A stretch of DNA of 64,000 nucleotides from UBA1020 sp964520495 (GTDB lineage Bacteria > Patescibacteriota > Saccharimonadia > Saccharimonadales > Saccharimonadaceae). Both the position numbers and the translations under genes were made by a program. The notes under the pieces were generated by a model that did no database searches, had not been told where the DNA came from, and saw only the letters and a list, made by a program, of their open reading frames with translations. The DNA lies in contig CAZFMZ010000001.1 in NCBI GenBank assembly GCA_964520495.1, positions 186,001 through 250,000 of the forward strand. The letters are read 5' to 3'. Positions 33,388-40,636 of this stretch are shown piece by piece. The stretch's first letter is position 1. Each line of letters begins with the position of its first letter.

Positions 33388-34005
33388 TTAGCGTGAGTAG
33401 TACTCAACAATTAATTGTTCGTTGATCTCTGCCTCGGCTTCTTCGCGCTTCGGCAATCCGGTAACTTCAATCTTGAGCTTCTTCGTGTCACTCTTCAGCC
33501 AGCTCAGCGGACCTTGGACGCTGTTGGCGACCACGTCGTCGATGGCGGCGAAGTAACCACTCTTCTGACTCTTCGGACGTACCGTGATGACGTCGCCCGG
33601 CTTGACGCGGATCGACGGAATGTCGACACGGCGGTCATTGAGCATGAAGTGGCCATGACCGACAAGCTGTCGGGCGGCGCGGCGGCTGGTAGCCAGACCG
33701 GCACGGTAGACGGTGTTGTCCAGGCGTAGTTCAAGCAGCTGCAGCAGGTTTTCACCGCTCAGGCCTTCACGACGGCTGGCTTCTTTCATCAGCTTTGCGA
33801 ACTGCTTTTCGAGCAGACCGTACAGACGACGGACCTTTTGCTTTTCACGTAGCTGAATCTGGTACAGACTCGGCTTGCTCTGGCGACCGCCGGAGTGCTG
33901 GCCTGGAATGCCTGGTTTCTTAACCAGGATCTTGTGTGCTTTCGGATGCAGGGCGTAGCCTTCGCGGCGGCTCTGCTTCACGATTGGTGAAGTATCACGT
34001 GCCAT
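33388..34005 (-). CDS. rpsD: 30S ribosomal protein uS4
   Basis: 205 residues. The N-terminal region lacks the zinc-binding Cys4 seen in some bacteria. The S4 domain is in the second half (LELRLDNTVYRAGLATSRRA, ARQLVGHGHFMLNDRRVDIP), and the C-terminus ends INEQLIVEYYSR. Initiates 16S 5'-domain assembly and often represses the alpha operon. Placed between rpsK and rpoA as usual. Confidence 0.98.
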   Translation of the reverse strand: MARDTSPIVKQSRREGYALHPKAHKILVKKPGIPGQHSGGRQSKPSLYQIQLREKQKVRRLYGLLEKQFAKLMKEASRREGLSGENLLQLLELRLDNTVYRAGLATSRRAARQLVGHGHFMLNDRRVDIPSIRVKPGDVITVRPKSQKSGYFAAIDDVVANSVQGPLSWLKSDTKKLKIEVTGLPKREEAEAEINEQLIVEYYSR

Positions 34006-34008
34006 GGA

Positions 34009-34407
34009 CTAGACCCTCCTTGCCTTACGTGGACGGGTGCCACCATGCGGGACACCGGTCACATCTTTGATGCTGTCAACCTGGATGTTGAAGTTCGTCA
34101 TGGCGCGGACGGCCGCATCACGACCGAGCCCGACACCTTTGACGAAGACGTCGACCGACTTCATGCCATGCAGGTTCTGTACCATCTCGGCTGCTTTCTC
34201 GGCCGCAACCTGGGAGGCGTATGCCGTACCCTTCTTGCTACCGCGGAAACCGCAAGCACCGGCGCTCGAGGCACAAAGAACTGCGCCCTTCTTGTCGGTG
34301 AACGTGATGATGGTGTTATTGAATGATGCCTGTACGTGCATCTGACCAGCCGGAACTGATCGGCGCTGCTTCTTGCGTGCAGCAGTTTTCTGAGTTGCTT
34401 CTGCCAT
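34009..34407 (-). CDS. rpsK: 30S ribosomal protein uS11
   Basis: 132 residues: HVQASFNNTIITFTDKKGAV, the Gly-rich SAGACGFRGSKKGTAYASQV, and the C-terminal DVTGVPHGGTRPRKARRV. Platform protein near the Shine-Dalgarno helix. It lies between rpsM and rpsD; starts 14 bases after the rpsM stop. Confidence 0.98.
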   Translation of the reverse strand: MAEATQKTAARKKQRRSVPAGQMHVQASFNNTIITFTDKKGAVLCASSAGACGFRGSKKGTAYASQVAAEKAAEMVQNLHGMKSVDVFVKGVGLGRDAAVRAMTNFNIQVDSIKDVTGVPHGGTRPRKARRV

Positions 34408-34421
34408 ATATCAGTTCCTTT

Positions 34422-34808
34422 CTACGTCTTCGACGCGGCTTTCTTCTGAGTTCCGCCGACGGCGATAGCTTTACCCTTACGAGTTCGTGCGTTCGTACGG
34501 GTACGCTGGCCGTTCACTGGCAAACCTGCCTTGTGGCGGAGGCCACGGTAGGCGCCGACGTCTTTCAGTCGCTTAATGTTGTTGGTTACGAGACGTTGGA
34601 GATCACCTTCGGTGGTGTAGTCGCGGTCGACTACTTCACGAAGTTTCTGTTCTTCAGCCTCGGTGAGATCTTTCACCCGAGTGGTCGGCTCTATCTTTGC
34701 CGCCGCAAGGATGTCTCGAGAGTGCTTGGGGCCGATGCCGTACACGTACGTCAAAGCCACTTGCACTTGTTTCTCAGCGGGAATGGTTACCCCAGAGATT
34801 CGAGTCAT
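34422..34808 (-). CDS. rpsM: 30S ribosomal protein uS13
   Basis: 128 residues: TRISGVTIPAEKQVQVALTY, VYGIGPKHSRDILAAAKIEP and RGLRHKAGLPVNGQRTRTNA with the basic tail RTRKGKAIAVGG. Contacts tRNA and forms subunit bridges. It starts 2 bases after the rpmJ stop. Confidence 0.98.
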   Translation of the reverse strand: MTRISGVTIPAEKQVQVALTYVYGIGPKHSRDILAAAKIEPTTRVKDLTEAEEQKLREVVDRDYTTEGDLQRLVTNNIKRLKDVGAYRGLRHKAGLPVNGQRTRTNARTRKGKAIAVGGTQKKAASKT

Positions 34809-34810
34809 GC

Positions 34811-34927
34811 TTAACCCTGCCTTTGCTTATTCTTAGGTTTCTTCTTGTTGATGACACGCAGGCGGCCTTTACGGCGTACCAGCTGGTCATCGGGACTGAT
34901 TTTCTTGACACTCGCACGAACTTTCAT
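34811..34927 (-). CDS. rpmJ: 50S ribosomal protein bL36, zinc-free form
   Basis: 38 residues: MKVRASVKKISPDDQLVRRK, then GRLRVINKKKPKNKQRQG. The family backbone is clear, but none of the usual Cys/Cys/Cys/His zinc ligands remains (first pair changed to S and D, third Cys to N, the His replaced by N). It sits between infA and rpsM as in nearly all bacteria. This is the C-minus variant. Confidence 0.95.
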   Translation of the reverse strand: MKVRASVKKISPDDQLVRRKGRLRVINKKKPKNKQRQG

Positions 34928-34964
34928 GAGCGCGTAAAAACTCCTGTTCCCTTAACGTTGATAT

Positions 34965-35213
34965 TTAAGCGGTCCGGGTAGTGGGCCGCTCGTCTCGCAG
35001 GCGGAAGCTGATTCGTCCCTTCGTAAGGTCGTAAGGGGTCATCTCAACTTCTACCTTATCCCCCGGTACCAGGCGGATGTAATGCTTGCGCATCTTACCG
35101 CTGATGTGGGCGATAATACTATGACCGTTCTCAAGTTCAACCCGGAATTGAGTGTTAGGCAGTGCTTCCACCACCGTTCCTTGCATCTTGATTACTTCCT
35201 TTTGTCCAGCCAT
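34965..35213 (-). CDS. infA: Translation initiation factor IF-1
   Basis: 82 residues, a single OB fold: KEVIKMQGTVVEALPNTQFR, ELENGHSIIAHISGKMRKHY, IRLVPGDKVEVEMTPYDLTK, with RISFRLRDER at the end. It blocks the A site during initiation. First gene of the infA-rpmJ-rpsM-rpsK-rpsD-rpoA-rplQ-rplM-rpsI transcript. The promoter TATAAT (35229-35234) leaves only about 8 bases of AT-rich leader without a Shine-Dalgarno site. Confidence 0.97.
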   Translation of the reverse strand: MAGQKEVIKMQGTVVEALPNTQFRVELENGHSIIAHISGKMRKHYIRLVPGDKVEVEMTPYDLTKGRISFRLRDERPTTRTA

Positions 35214-35228
35214 AAATTACAATTATGA

Positions 35229-35234
35229 ATTATA
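35229..35234 (-). promoter_or_regulatory. -10 box of the infA operon
   Basis: TATAAT on the minus strand, 15 bases before the infA ATG. The leader is about 8 bases with no ribosome binding site. Confidence 0.55.
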
Positions 35235-35356
35235 CAGTAAAACAGATGTGGCGTAAAGCATTTAAAAAGATATTTTCACGAATCGCGCTGATTGGTGAAT
35301 CGCTAACGTTATGATACTTCACATTGTAACCTACCCATGCGCGGCGTCAAGCCTGA

Positions 35357-35385
35357 TTGACATTGCATCATGTTTATGATATTAT
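35357..35385 (+). promoter_or_regulatory. Near-consensus promoter of the GC-rich mini-gene
   Basis: TTGACA, 17-base spacer, TATTAT with an upstream TG (TGATATTAT). It is the best -35/-10 match noticed in the window. Confidence 0.75.
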
Positions 35386-35410
35386 GAAAGTATAGTTGTC
35401 TCGCCGTGAG

Positions 35411-35590
35411 ATGACCGCACCAGAAGGGTTCACTATGAGCAACAACGGACAGTACGACGACCTGAACGCGCACGACATCCAGGCCATCCTCGACAACGCC
35501 GCCGGCGTGGTTCGGGAGGTCGACGCCGGTTCAACCGCGTACACCCCGGAGCAGTACCGGCACGCCCAGGACATGCTCAGCGCCAGCTGA
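35411..35590 (+). CDS. GC-rich mini-gene, unknown function
   Basis: 59 residues from ATG 35411; an alternative start is ATG 35435 (MSNNGQYDDL), preceded by AAGGG. Not recognised. Acidic, polar and helical (DLNAHDIQAILDNAAGVVRE, YTPEQYRHAQDMLSAS). Nearly all third codon positions from 35435 on are G or C, more than in the ribosomal neighbours, which hints at recent transfer from a GC-rich donor. A near-consensus promoter precedes it and a long imperfect hairpin with a T run follows, so it is a free-standing unit inserted between secY and infA. Confidence 0.7.
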   Translation: MTAPEGFTMSNNGQYDDLNAHDIQAILDNAAGVVREVDAGSTAYTPEQYRHAQDMLSAS

Positions 35591-35617
35591 CCTTCAACCC
35601 CGCCGCCGCATGATGAA

Positions 35618-35676
35618 GAGGCCGTCGATGGCTACCATGTTATCGACACCCAGCCTCCGTCAACGGCGGCCTTTTC
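35618..35676 (+). terminator. Possible long imperfect terminator after the mini-gene
   Basis: AGAGGCCG... pairs imperfectly with ...CGGCGGCCTTTTC across about 30 bases that themselves hold GGCT/AGCC. The T run follows. Confidence 0.5.
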
Positions 35677-35691
35677 ATTTGGTTCTCTTCG

Positions 35692-36378
35692 TTAATCTTT
35701 CGCGAGGGCACGCACCATGATGCGTCGGTCATACTCACGAAGCTTTGGTACCCAGTTACCGCTCGCGATGACCAGGCTAAGACCTTCGCGCTCCGGTTGG
35801 GCCGATGTCATCATCTCTTTCATGCCGGTCGCATTCACTTGCGCGATTGGCATCGACCGAACATCGTACACCTCATATTCGATGACAACGCCGTCGCCGC
35901 GTTCGATTGCGATATAGTCACCCTCTCGAAGTGATTCAGCCCGGGCAAACACGCCTGGCTTCGTCAGGCCAGCGCTACGGCCGTCAAGCAGCACTACACC
36001 CGCGCCACTGCCGGGCAGCGAGCTTTTGTCATACCAACCGGCATCATGCACGTTGGCAGGCAACGCAAGGGCGTTATTTGCTTCGACGCCCACCGTCACC
36101 ACACGTGCCCGACTGACGTCGAGCATCGGAATCGTCAAGTAGCGCGGATGGCTTGGATCGGCCGTGAACCCAGCCACCTGCTGGGCTGTCAACTCGCGCT
36201 CATCAATCATCGGGCCGGCCGCCGCCACCGGAAGCGGCAAAGGACCGGTCTCACCAGTGTTATACCAGCGAACGCCGTAAAATGCGGCCAACAGGCAGAG
36301 CGCCACGAACATCACCGCTGCGATCAGACGCAGCTTAAGATGAGTGTTCTCGTGTTTGATTTTTAACCCCGAAGCCAT
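35692..36378 (-). CDS. Sortase-like membrane protein lacking the catalytic His and Cys
   Basis: 228 residues from ATG 36378, chosen because the upstream ATG (36399) lies within the promoter. One N-terminal membrane helix (RLIAAVMFVALCLLAAFYGV) precedes an extracytoplasmic domain similar to class E/F sortases: YLTIPMLDVSRARVVTVGV, SGAGVVLLDGRSAGLTKPGV, SLREGDYIAIERGDG and LSLVIASGNWVPKLREYDRR. In active sortases the GH motif supplies His and the (T/I)TC motif supplies Cys; here these positions read DGR (132-134) and IAS with Ala205. The Arg (about 218) remains. Hence probably not a transpeptidase; binding or scaffold role is inference. Predicted near-leaderless. Confidence 0.8.
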   Translation of the reverse strand: MASGLKIKHENTHLKLRLIAAVMFVALCLLAAFYGVRWYNTGETGPLPLPVAAAGPMIDERELTAQQVAGFTADPSHPRYLTIPMLDVSRARVVTVGVEANNALALPANVHDAGWYDKSSLPGSGAGVVLLDGRSAGLTKPGVFARAESLREGDYIAIERGDGVVIEYEVYDVRSMPIAQVNATGMKEMMTSAQPEREGLSLVIASGNWVPKLREYDRRIMVRALAKD

Positions 36379-36389
36379 TTCTACCTGAA

Positions 36390-36398
36390 AGTATACCA
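36390..36398 (-). promoter_or_regulatory. Extended -10 promoter of the sortase-like gene, near-leaderless
   Basis: TGGTATACT on the minus strand, 11 bases before the chosen ATG. It lies directly after the secY terminator. Confidence 0.6.
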
Positions 36399-36404
36399 TA
36401 AGCG

Positions 36405-36427
36405 AAAACGGCCCGTGAAGGCCGTCT
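36405..36427 (-). terminator. Intrinsic terminator after secY
   Basis: ACGGCC / GGCCGT stem with a 6-base loop, followed by TTTTC on the minus strand. Confidence 0.7.
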
Positions 36428-36460
36428 TGGCGTGTCTGTCATTTGGGTATTGCGTGCCGT

Positions 36461-37876
36461 TTATTTGTAGTCGTCGTACGTTACCATCAAGGCACGCGAG
36501 TTAATCTGACGCAGTGCCTCAAGCGCCACTGACACGACGATCAGGATACCGGTACCACCGACCGCGAGGTTGCTGTTTTGCACACCGGCCAGCTGATAGA
36601 GCAGATACTCGGCCACGAACGGCAGCACGGCGATGAGGCCGAGCACCAGCGAACCGAACAGAATCAGACGATTCATCGTACTGGAGAGGTACTTCTCGGT
36701 CTGCTCGCCAGGACGGACGCCTTCGATGAAGCCACCCTGCTTCTGCAGGTTCTCGGCGATTTCATTCGAGTTGAAGACGATGCCGGTGTAGAAGTACGTG
36801 AAGGCGATGACCAGCGCGAAGTACATACCAGGATAGATGAAGGCCTGCCACGTCTCGCCGGTGAACTCACCTGGGTTCGGTGTCTGGAACCAGACGATAA
36901 GGTTGTCGGCCAGCTGGGCCAGGTCTGGGTTGCCGGTGGCTTTAAGTACCTGGCCGACGAACGCCGGGAGACTCAAGAAAGCGACCGCGAAGATGACCGG
37001 GATCACACCAGCTGCGATCAGCTTCATCGGTAGGATACTTTTGACACCGCCATAGCTGGAGTTGCCCTGGACGCGCTTGGCGTAGTTGATCGTCACCACG
37101 CGCTGTGCCTCGTTGATTTTCACCAGCAGATAGAGGACTGCCAGCGACACCAACGTAATCGCCAGTATGATCCAGAAGGCGAGCGGATTGAACGGCAACG
37201 TGAACCAGCCGAAGACGCTCAGCGCACCGGATGAGGTGTCGAACAATGATGTCCCCAGGGTCTGCAATGTCATCGGTAGCTGGCTGATGATACCCGCAAA
37301 GATCAGCAGGCTTAATCCGTTACCGACCCCTTGTTCGGTCATGATCTCACCTAGCCACATCAACAGTAGTGAACCTGCCGTCATTGCTCCGACGGCCACG
37401 ATCCATTCGATCAACGTCGTCTCGCCGAGGCCAGAGGTGGTATTGCCGGCTAAGACCGACTGGCGCAGGATATAGATGAACGCGATCGACTGCACGACCG
37501 CGAGCGGCAAACTGATGATACGTGTCCACTGCTGAATCTTACGGCGGCCGGATTCGCCATCCTTGTGGAGCTCTTCCAGCTTCGGAATCGCCTTGGTGAG
37601 CAGCTGCGTGATGATGCTGGCGGTAATGAACGGACTCAGCCCGACCAGGACGATCGAGAAGCTGGCCAACGCTCCACCTGAAAGCAGGTTAAGGAAGCCA
37701 CCGAAGTCACTCCCTGAAACCACGCTGTTGATGACTTCACGCATCTCCGTCGGTTCAGCCAGGGGGACAGGTACGTGCGCCAGGAAGCGGTAGACCACTA
37801 CCAGGCCAAGCACGACGAGCAGTCGTTTACGCATGTCCCCGTTCTTTACGGACTTAAGGATGGTTTTCCAATTCAT
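36461..37876 (-). CDS. secY: Preprotein translocase subunit SecY
   Basis: Channel of the Sec system. 471 residues, ten membrane helices. Recognisable parts: RFLAHVPVPLAEP at the first helix, LNLLSGGALASFSIVLVGLS (plug region), FITASIITQLLTKAIPKLEE, and EGVRPGEQTEKYLSSTMNRL. The cytosolic loop INYAKRVQGNSSYGG is the ribosome-binding region. It is last in the rplC-rplO run, separated from rplO by 87 bases with a 12-bp hairpin. The usual followers adk and map are absent; a terminator comes next. Confidence 0.98.
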   Translation of the reverse strand: MNWKTILKSVKNGDMRKRLLVVLGLVVVYRFLAHVPVPLAEPTEMREVINSVVSGSDFGGFLNLLSGGALASFSIVLVGLSPFITASIITQLLTKAIPKLEELHKDGESGRRKIQQWTRIISLPLAVVQSIAFIYILRQSVLAGNTTSGLGETTLIEWIVAVGAMTAGSLLLMWLGEIMTEQGVGNGLSLLIFAGIISQLPMTLQTLGTSLFDTSSGALSVFGWFTLPFNPLAFWIILAITLVSLAVLYLLVKINEAQRVVTINYAKRVQGNSSYGGVKSILPMKLIAAGVIPVIFAVAFLSLPAFVGQVLKATGNPDLAQLADNLIVWFQTPNPGEFTGETWQAFIYPGMYFALVIAFTYFYTGIVFNSNEIAENLQKQGGFIEGVRPGEQTEKYLSSTMNRLILFGSLVLGLIAVLPFVAEYLLYQLAGVQNSNLAVGGTGILIVVSVALEALRQINSRALMVTYDDYK

Positions 37877-37918
37877 CAGCTTCTACCCTTCATATTGTTC
37901 GCATTTCCTGTTTCGAGC

Positions 37919-37946
37919 CGTAGCATACTTGTATAAGTATACTACG
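37919..37946 (-). repeat. 12-bp RNA hairpin between rplO and secY
   Basis: CGTAG-x-ATACTT / AAGTAT-x-CTACG with loop of 4. In the minus-strand RNA, the direction of the operon, the odd position is a U-G wobble, so the stem is fully paired. On the other strand it would be a C-A mismatch. Confidence 0.7.
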
Positions 37947-37963
37947 AGGCAAACAGCAAATGA

Positions 37964-38443
37964 CTATTTGTCAGCCTTCTCGGCTTCTTTGCTGCTTTTT
38001 GGCAGAGGGGTGGTGGTTTTGTTAAATGTTCCACCAGCCTTTTCGATGGCTGCCTTGACGCTGGCGCTGGCGGCCTGCACGTTCAAGGTCACCTTAGCGG
38101 TTAGTTCGCCGCGGGCGATCACTTTCACGGTGTGAAATGGTGTTGCGATCAGACCGGCCTCAAACAGGCTCATGTTGTCTGCGAGCTTGCCGTCAAAGCC
38201 GTTCAGATGGTCGAGGTAGACGACCTGGGCTGGTGTACGCAGGCTCTTGAAGCCACGGTTTTTCGGAATCGCCTGCACCAACGCGCGCTGGCCACCCTGG
38301 AAGGTTGCGTTCAGCTTCTTACCGGTGCGGGCGCCCTGTCCTTTCGTACCACGGCCGGCAGTCTTACCTTGACCGGCTGAAATACCACGACCGACACGCT
38401 TCTTGTTCTTATTGGCGGAAACCTGGAGTTCATTGTATTTCAT
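37964..38443 (-). CDS. rplO: 50S ribosomal protein uL15
   Basis: 159 residues from ATG 38443 (MKYNELQVSANKNKKRVGRG), with GISAGQGKTAGRGTKGQGAR and ATFQGGQRALVQAIPKNRGF. The longer reading frame upstream is the tail of rpsE. GGAGG precedes the start and the ATG overlaps the rpsE stop (TAATG). No rpmD (bL30) lies between rpsE and rplO, unlike most bacteria. The C-terminal tail is Lys/Ala/Ser-rich. Confidence 0.97.
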   Translation of the reverse strand: MKYNELQVSANKNKKRVGRGISAGQGKTAGRGTKGQGARTGKKLNATFQGGQRALVQAIPKNRGFKSLRTPAQVVYLDHLNGFDGKLADNMSLFEAGLIATPFHTVKVIARGELTAKVTLNVQAASASVKAAIEKAGGTFNKTTTPLPKSSKEAEKADK

Positions 38444-39033
38444 TACTTGTCCTCCTTCTTCGCGGCCTTCTTCGCAGGCACGGCGTTGACCCACTGGTCT
38501 TTTGGCACCATGCTACGCAGTGCTTCGATGGTGGCGTAAGCGATGTTGACCTTGTTGGTCGATCCGAGGCTCTTTGACAGCAGGTTGTTGATGCCAGTAA
38601 CACCGATGATCTGACGGACGACGCCACCAGCGATGATACCGGTACCAGGCGCAGCTGGCTTGATAAGCACGCGGGCACCCGACAACTTAATCTCAGCTTC
38701 GTGCGGGATGGTGGCGTTCACGATTGGAACGGTCACCATGTTCTTCTTGGCGACATCGGTTGCCTTCGAGATGGCAGACTGCACGTCAGCACCCTTGGCG
38801 ACACCCACACCGACCTTGGTCTTGCGGTCACCCACGACGACAAGCGCCTTGAAACGGAAGCGACGGCCGCCCTTTACGACACGGGCGACCCGGTCGATGT
38901 TAATAACGAGCTCCTCGAACTGCTTTGGTTCGGCAGGTGCCTGGTTTCGTCGGTCATCGCGACGACCACCGCGGGCTGGTCGCTGCGTGCGTCCTTGGGC
39001 CTGCGGGGTAGTATTTGCTGCTTGTTCAGCCAT
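38443..39033 (-). CDS. rpsE: 30S ribosomal protein uS5
   Basis: 196 residues from ATG 39033 (MAEQAANTTPQAQGRTQRPA). A polar basic N-terminal extension of about 35 residues precedes the double-stranded RNA-binding fold FEELVINIDRVARVVKGGRR, FRFKALVVVGDRKTKVGVG, and AAPGTGIIAGGVVRQIIGVT. Decoding-accuracy protein near the mRNA entry. It starts one base after the rplR stop. Confidence 0.97.
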   Translation of the reverse strand: MAEQAANTTPQAQGRTQRPARGGRRDDRRNQAPAEPKQFEELVINIDRVARVVKGGRRFRFKALVVVGDRKTKVGVGVAKGADVQSAISKATDVAKKNMVTVPIVNATIPHEAEIKLSGARVLIKPAAPGTGIIAGGVVRQIIGVTGINNLLSKSLGSTNKVNIAYATIEALRSMVPKDQWVNAVPAKKAAKKEDK

Positions 39034-39034
39034 A

Positions 39035-39388
39035 CTAGAACTCCAATCCTTCTTTACGTGCCGCGTCAGCCAGAGCCTGGAGGCGCTTGGCGTAGGCCCG
39101 ACCATTACGGTCGAAAACGACGGCGTTAATCTTTGCTTTCTTTGCCTTCTTGGCGATTTCGGTGCCGACGACGGCAGCCTTCTCAGTCATCGATCCGCTC
39201 GCTTTCTTGCCAACGGTCGTGGCGGCGGCCAAGGTCTTCTGATTGACGTCGTCTACCAGCTGGGCCGAGACGTGCAGGTTCGAAATCGTCACGGTCAGAC
39301 GAGGGCGCTCGGCCGTGCCTGTTACCTTCGAACGGACGCGAGACTTACGCAGCCCCTTGTTCATGAGTTTCTTAGCGAGATTGTTCAT
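39035..39388 (-). CDS. rplR: 50S ribosomal protein uL18
   Basis: 117 residues: KLMNKGLRKSRVRSKVTGTA, ERPRLTVTISNLHVSAQLVD and the C-terminal VVFDRNGRAYAKRLQALADA. Binds 5S rRNA with uL5. Between rplF and rpsE as usual. Confidence 0.97.
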   Translation of the reverse strand: MNNLAKKLMNKGLRKSRVRSKVTGTAERPRLTVTISNLHVSAQLVDDVNQKTLAAATTVGKKASGSMTEKAAVVGTEIAKKAKKAKINAVVFDRNGRAYAKRLQALADAARKEGLEF

Positions 39389-39390
39389 GA

Positions 39391-39924
39391 TTACTTACCT
39401 GCCTTTCCAGCCTTGCGCAGAATCGTTTCGTCAGCGTACTTGATACCCTTACCCTTGTACGGCTCAGGCTTCTTCAGGGAGCGGATTTCCGCAGCGGTCT
39501 GACCGACTTTCTGCTTGTCGATACCATTGACGGTGATCTCCATCTTGTTGACGGTCAGAGTGACGCCGTCCTGGGCCTTATATTTGACAGGGTGTGAGAA
39601 GCCGAGACTCATCTCGATTTCCTGTCCACCACCGTTGACACGGAAACCGACACCGTTGACCTCAAGCTTCTTCTCGAAGCCTTCGGTCACACCGACGACG
39701 GCGTTGTTCAACAGGGCACGCTGCAGGCCGTGCTGGGCCTTAGCGATTTTCTGGTCATCCTTGCGGGTGACCGTGGCGACACCATCATCGACGCTGACTG
39801 TTACGTCGCTCAGATGTGGCACGGTCAGTTCGCCTTTGGCTCCCTTGACGGTGATAACATCTGAGTCGACCGTGATTGTCACGCCTGATGGAATCTGAAT
39901 TGGTAGTTTTCCGATTCGACTCAT
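39391..39924 (-). CDS. rplF: 50S ribosomal protein uL6
   Basis: 177 residues: MSRIGKLPIQIPSGVTITVD, KGELTVPHLSDVTVSVDDG, and the C-terminal signature KKPEPYKGKGIKYADETI. Two related domains, normal length. It starts 25 bases after the rpsH stop in the usual spc order. Confidence 0.98.
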   Translation of the reverse strand: MSRIGKLPIQIPSGVTITVDSDVITVKGAKGELTVPHLSDVTVSVDDGVATVTRKDDQKIAKAQHGLQRALLNNAVVGVTEGFEKKLEVNGVGFRVNGGGQEIEMSLGFSHPVKYKAQDGVTLTVNKMEITVNGIDKQKVGQTAAEIRSLKKPEPYKGKGIKYADETILRKAGKAGK

Positions 39925-39949
39925 AGTAAATCCTTCTTTAATTGTTTCC

Positions 39950-40351
39950 TTAGTAAACCTTCAGCAGTACTTCACCGCCAAGTCGTTGCTTGGTGGCTTC
40001 CTGACCGGTGATAACACCCTTCGAGGTTGAAACGAGCACGATACCGCGGCCGCTCTTCACCCGTGGGATGTCGTTGGCGCTGACGTACATGCGACGACCC
40101 GGTTTGCTCATGCGGGTCAGTTCGGTAAATGTCGCGTTCTCGCCCTCTTTGTTAATGGTGACGACCAGGGTGTCGCGCGGCTTGCCGGCTTCGACCTTGA
40201 CGTCGGTCAGATAGTTATTCTTCTTCAGCTGCTCAGCGACGACCTTCTTCAGCTTGCTCGATGGCACGCGGACTTCGGTCTTGCCGACCATGGCAGCGTT
40301 CCTGATACGGGTCAGGAGGTCAGCGATTGGGTCTGTAGATTGTAGTGACAT
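39950..40351 (-). CDS. rpsH: 30S ribosomal protein uS8
   Basis: 133 residues: MSLQSTDPIADLLTRIRNAA, EVRVPSSKLKKVVAEQLKKN, and the C-terminal SGRGIVLVSTSKGVITGQEA. Central-domain assembly protein and, in E. coli, the spc operon repressor; whether that control exists here is unknown. Lies between rpsN and rplF. Confidence 0.98.
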   Translation of the reverse strand: MSLQSTDPIADLLTRIRNAAMVGKTEVRVPSSKLKKVVAEQLKKNNYLTDVKVEAGKPRDTLVVTINKEGENATFTELTRMSKPGRRMYVSANDIPRVKSGRGIVLVSTSKGVITGQEATKQRLGGEVLLKVY

Positions 40352-40366
40352 ATGCTTACTCCTTTC

Positions 40367-40636
40367 CTACCAGCTACTCTTGGTTACGCCAGGGATCTCA
40401 CCCTTGCTTGCTTTTTCGCGGAAGTTGATACGGTTCAGGCCGAAACGGCGCATGTAGCCGTGGGGACGACCGCTCAGTACGTCGCGGTTCTTCCAGCGGG
40501 TTGGGCTGCTGTTGAGAGGCAGCTTCTGCAGTCCCTCAACATCTCCTAGTTCCTTCAGCTCGGCGCGCTTGGCGGCGTACTTCTTGATCATTTTCTTGCG
40601 CTTTTCGTCGCGTGCGATCATGGATTTCTTAGCCAT
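40367..40636 (-). CDS. rpsN: 30S ribosomal protein uS14, long zinc-free form
   Basis: 89 residues: AKKSMIARDEKRKKMIKKYA, LPLNSSPTRWKNRDVLSGRP, HGYMRRFGLNRINFREKASK. The zinc CxxC pairs of the short form are absent (NSSP in place of the usual Cys region), so this is the C-minus type. Its ATG overlaps the rplE stop by one base. Confidence 0.97.
   Translation of the reverse strand: MAKKSMIARDEKRKKMIKKYAAKRAELKELGDVEGLQKLPLNSSPTRWKNRDVLSGRPHGYMRRFGLNRINFREKASKGEIPGVTKSSW

Noticed and set aside
35396..35410. TTG start of the GC-rich mini-gene
   Set aside because: It lies almost at the predicted transcription start, and ATG 35411 or 35435 fit better.
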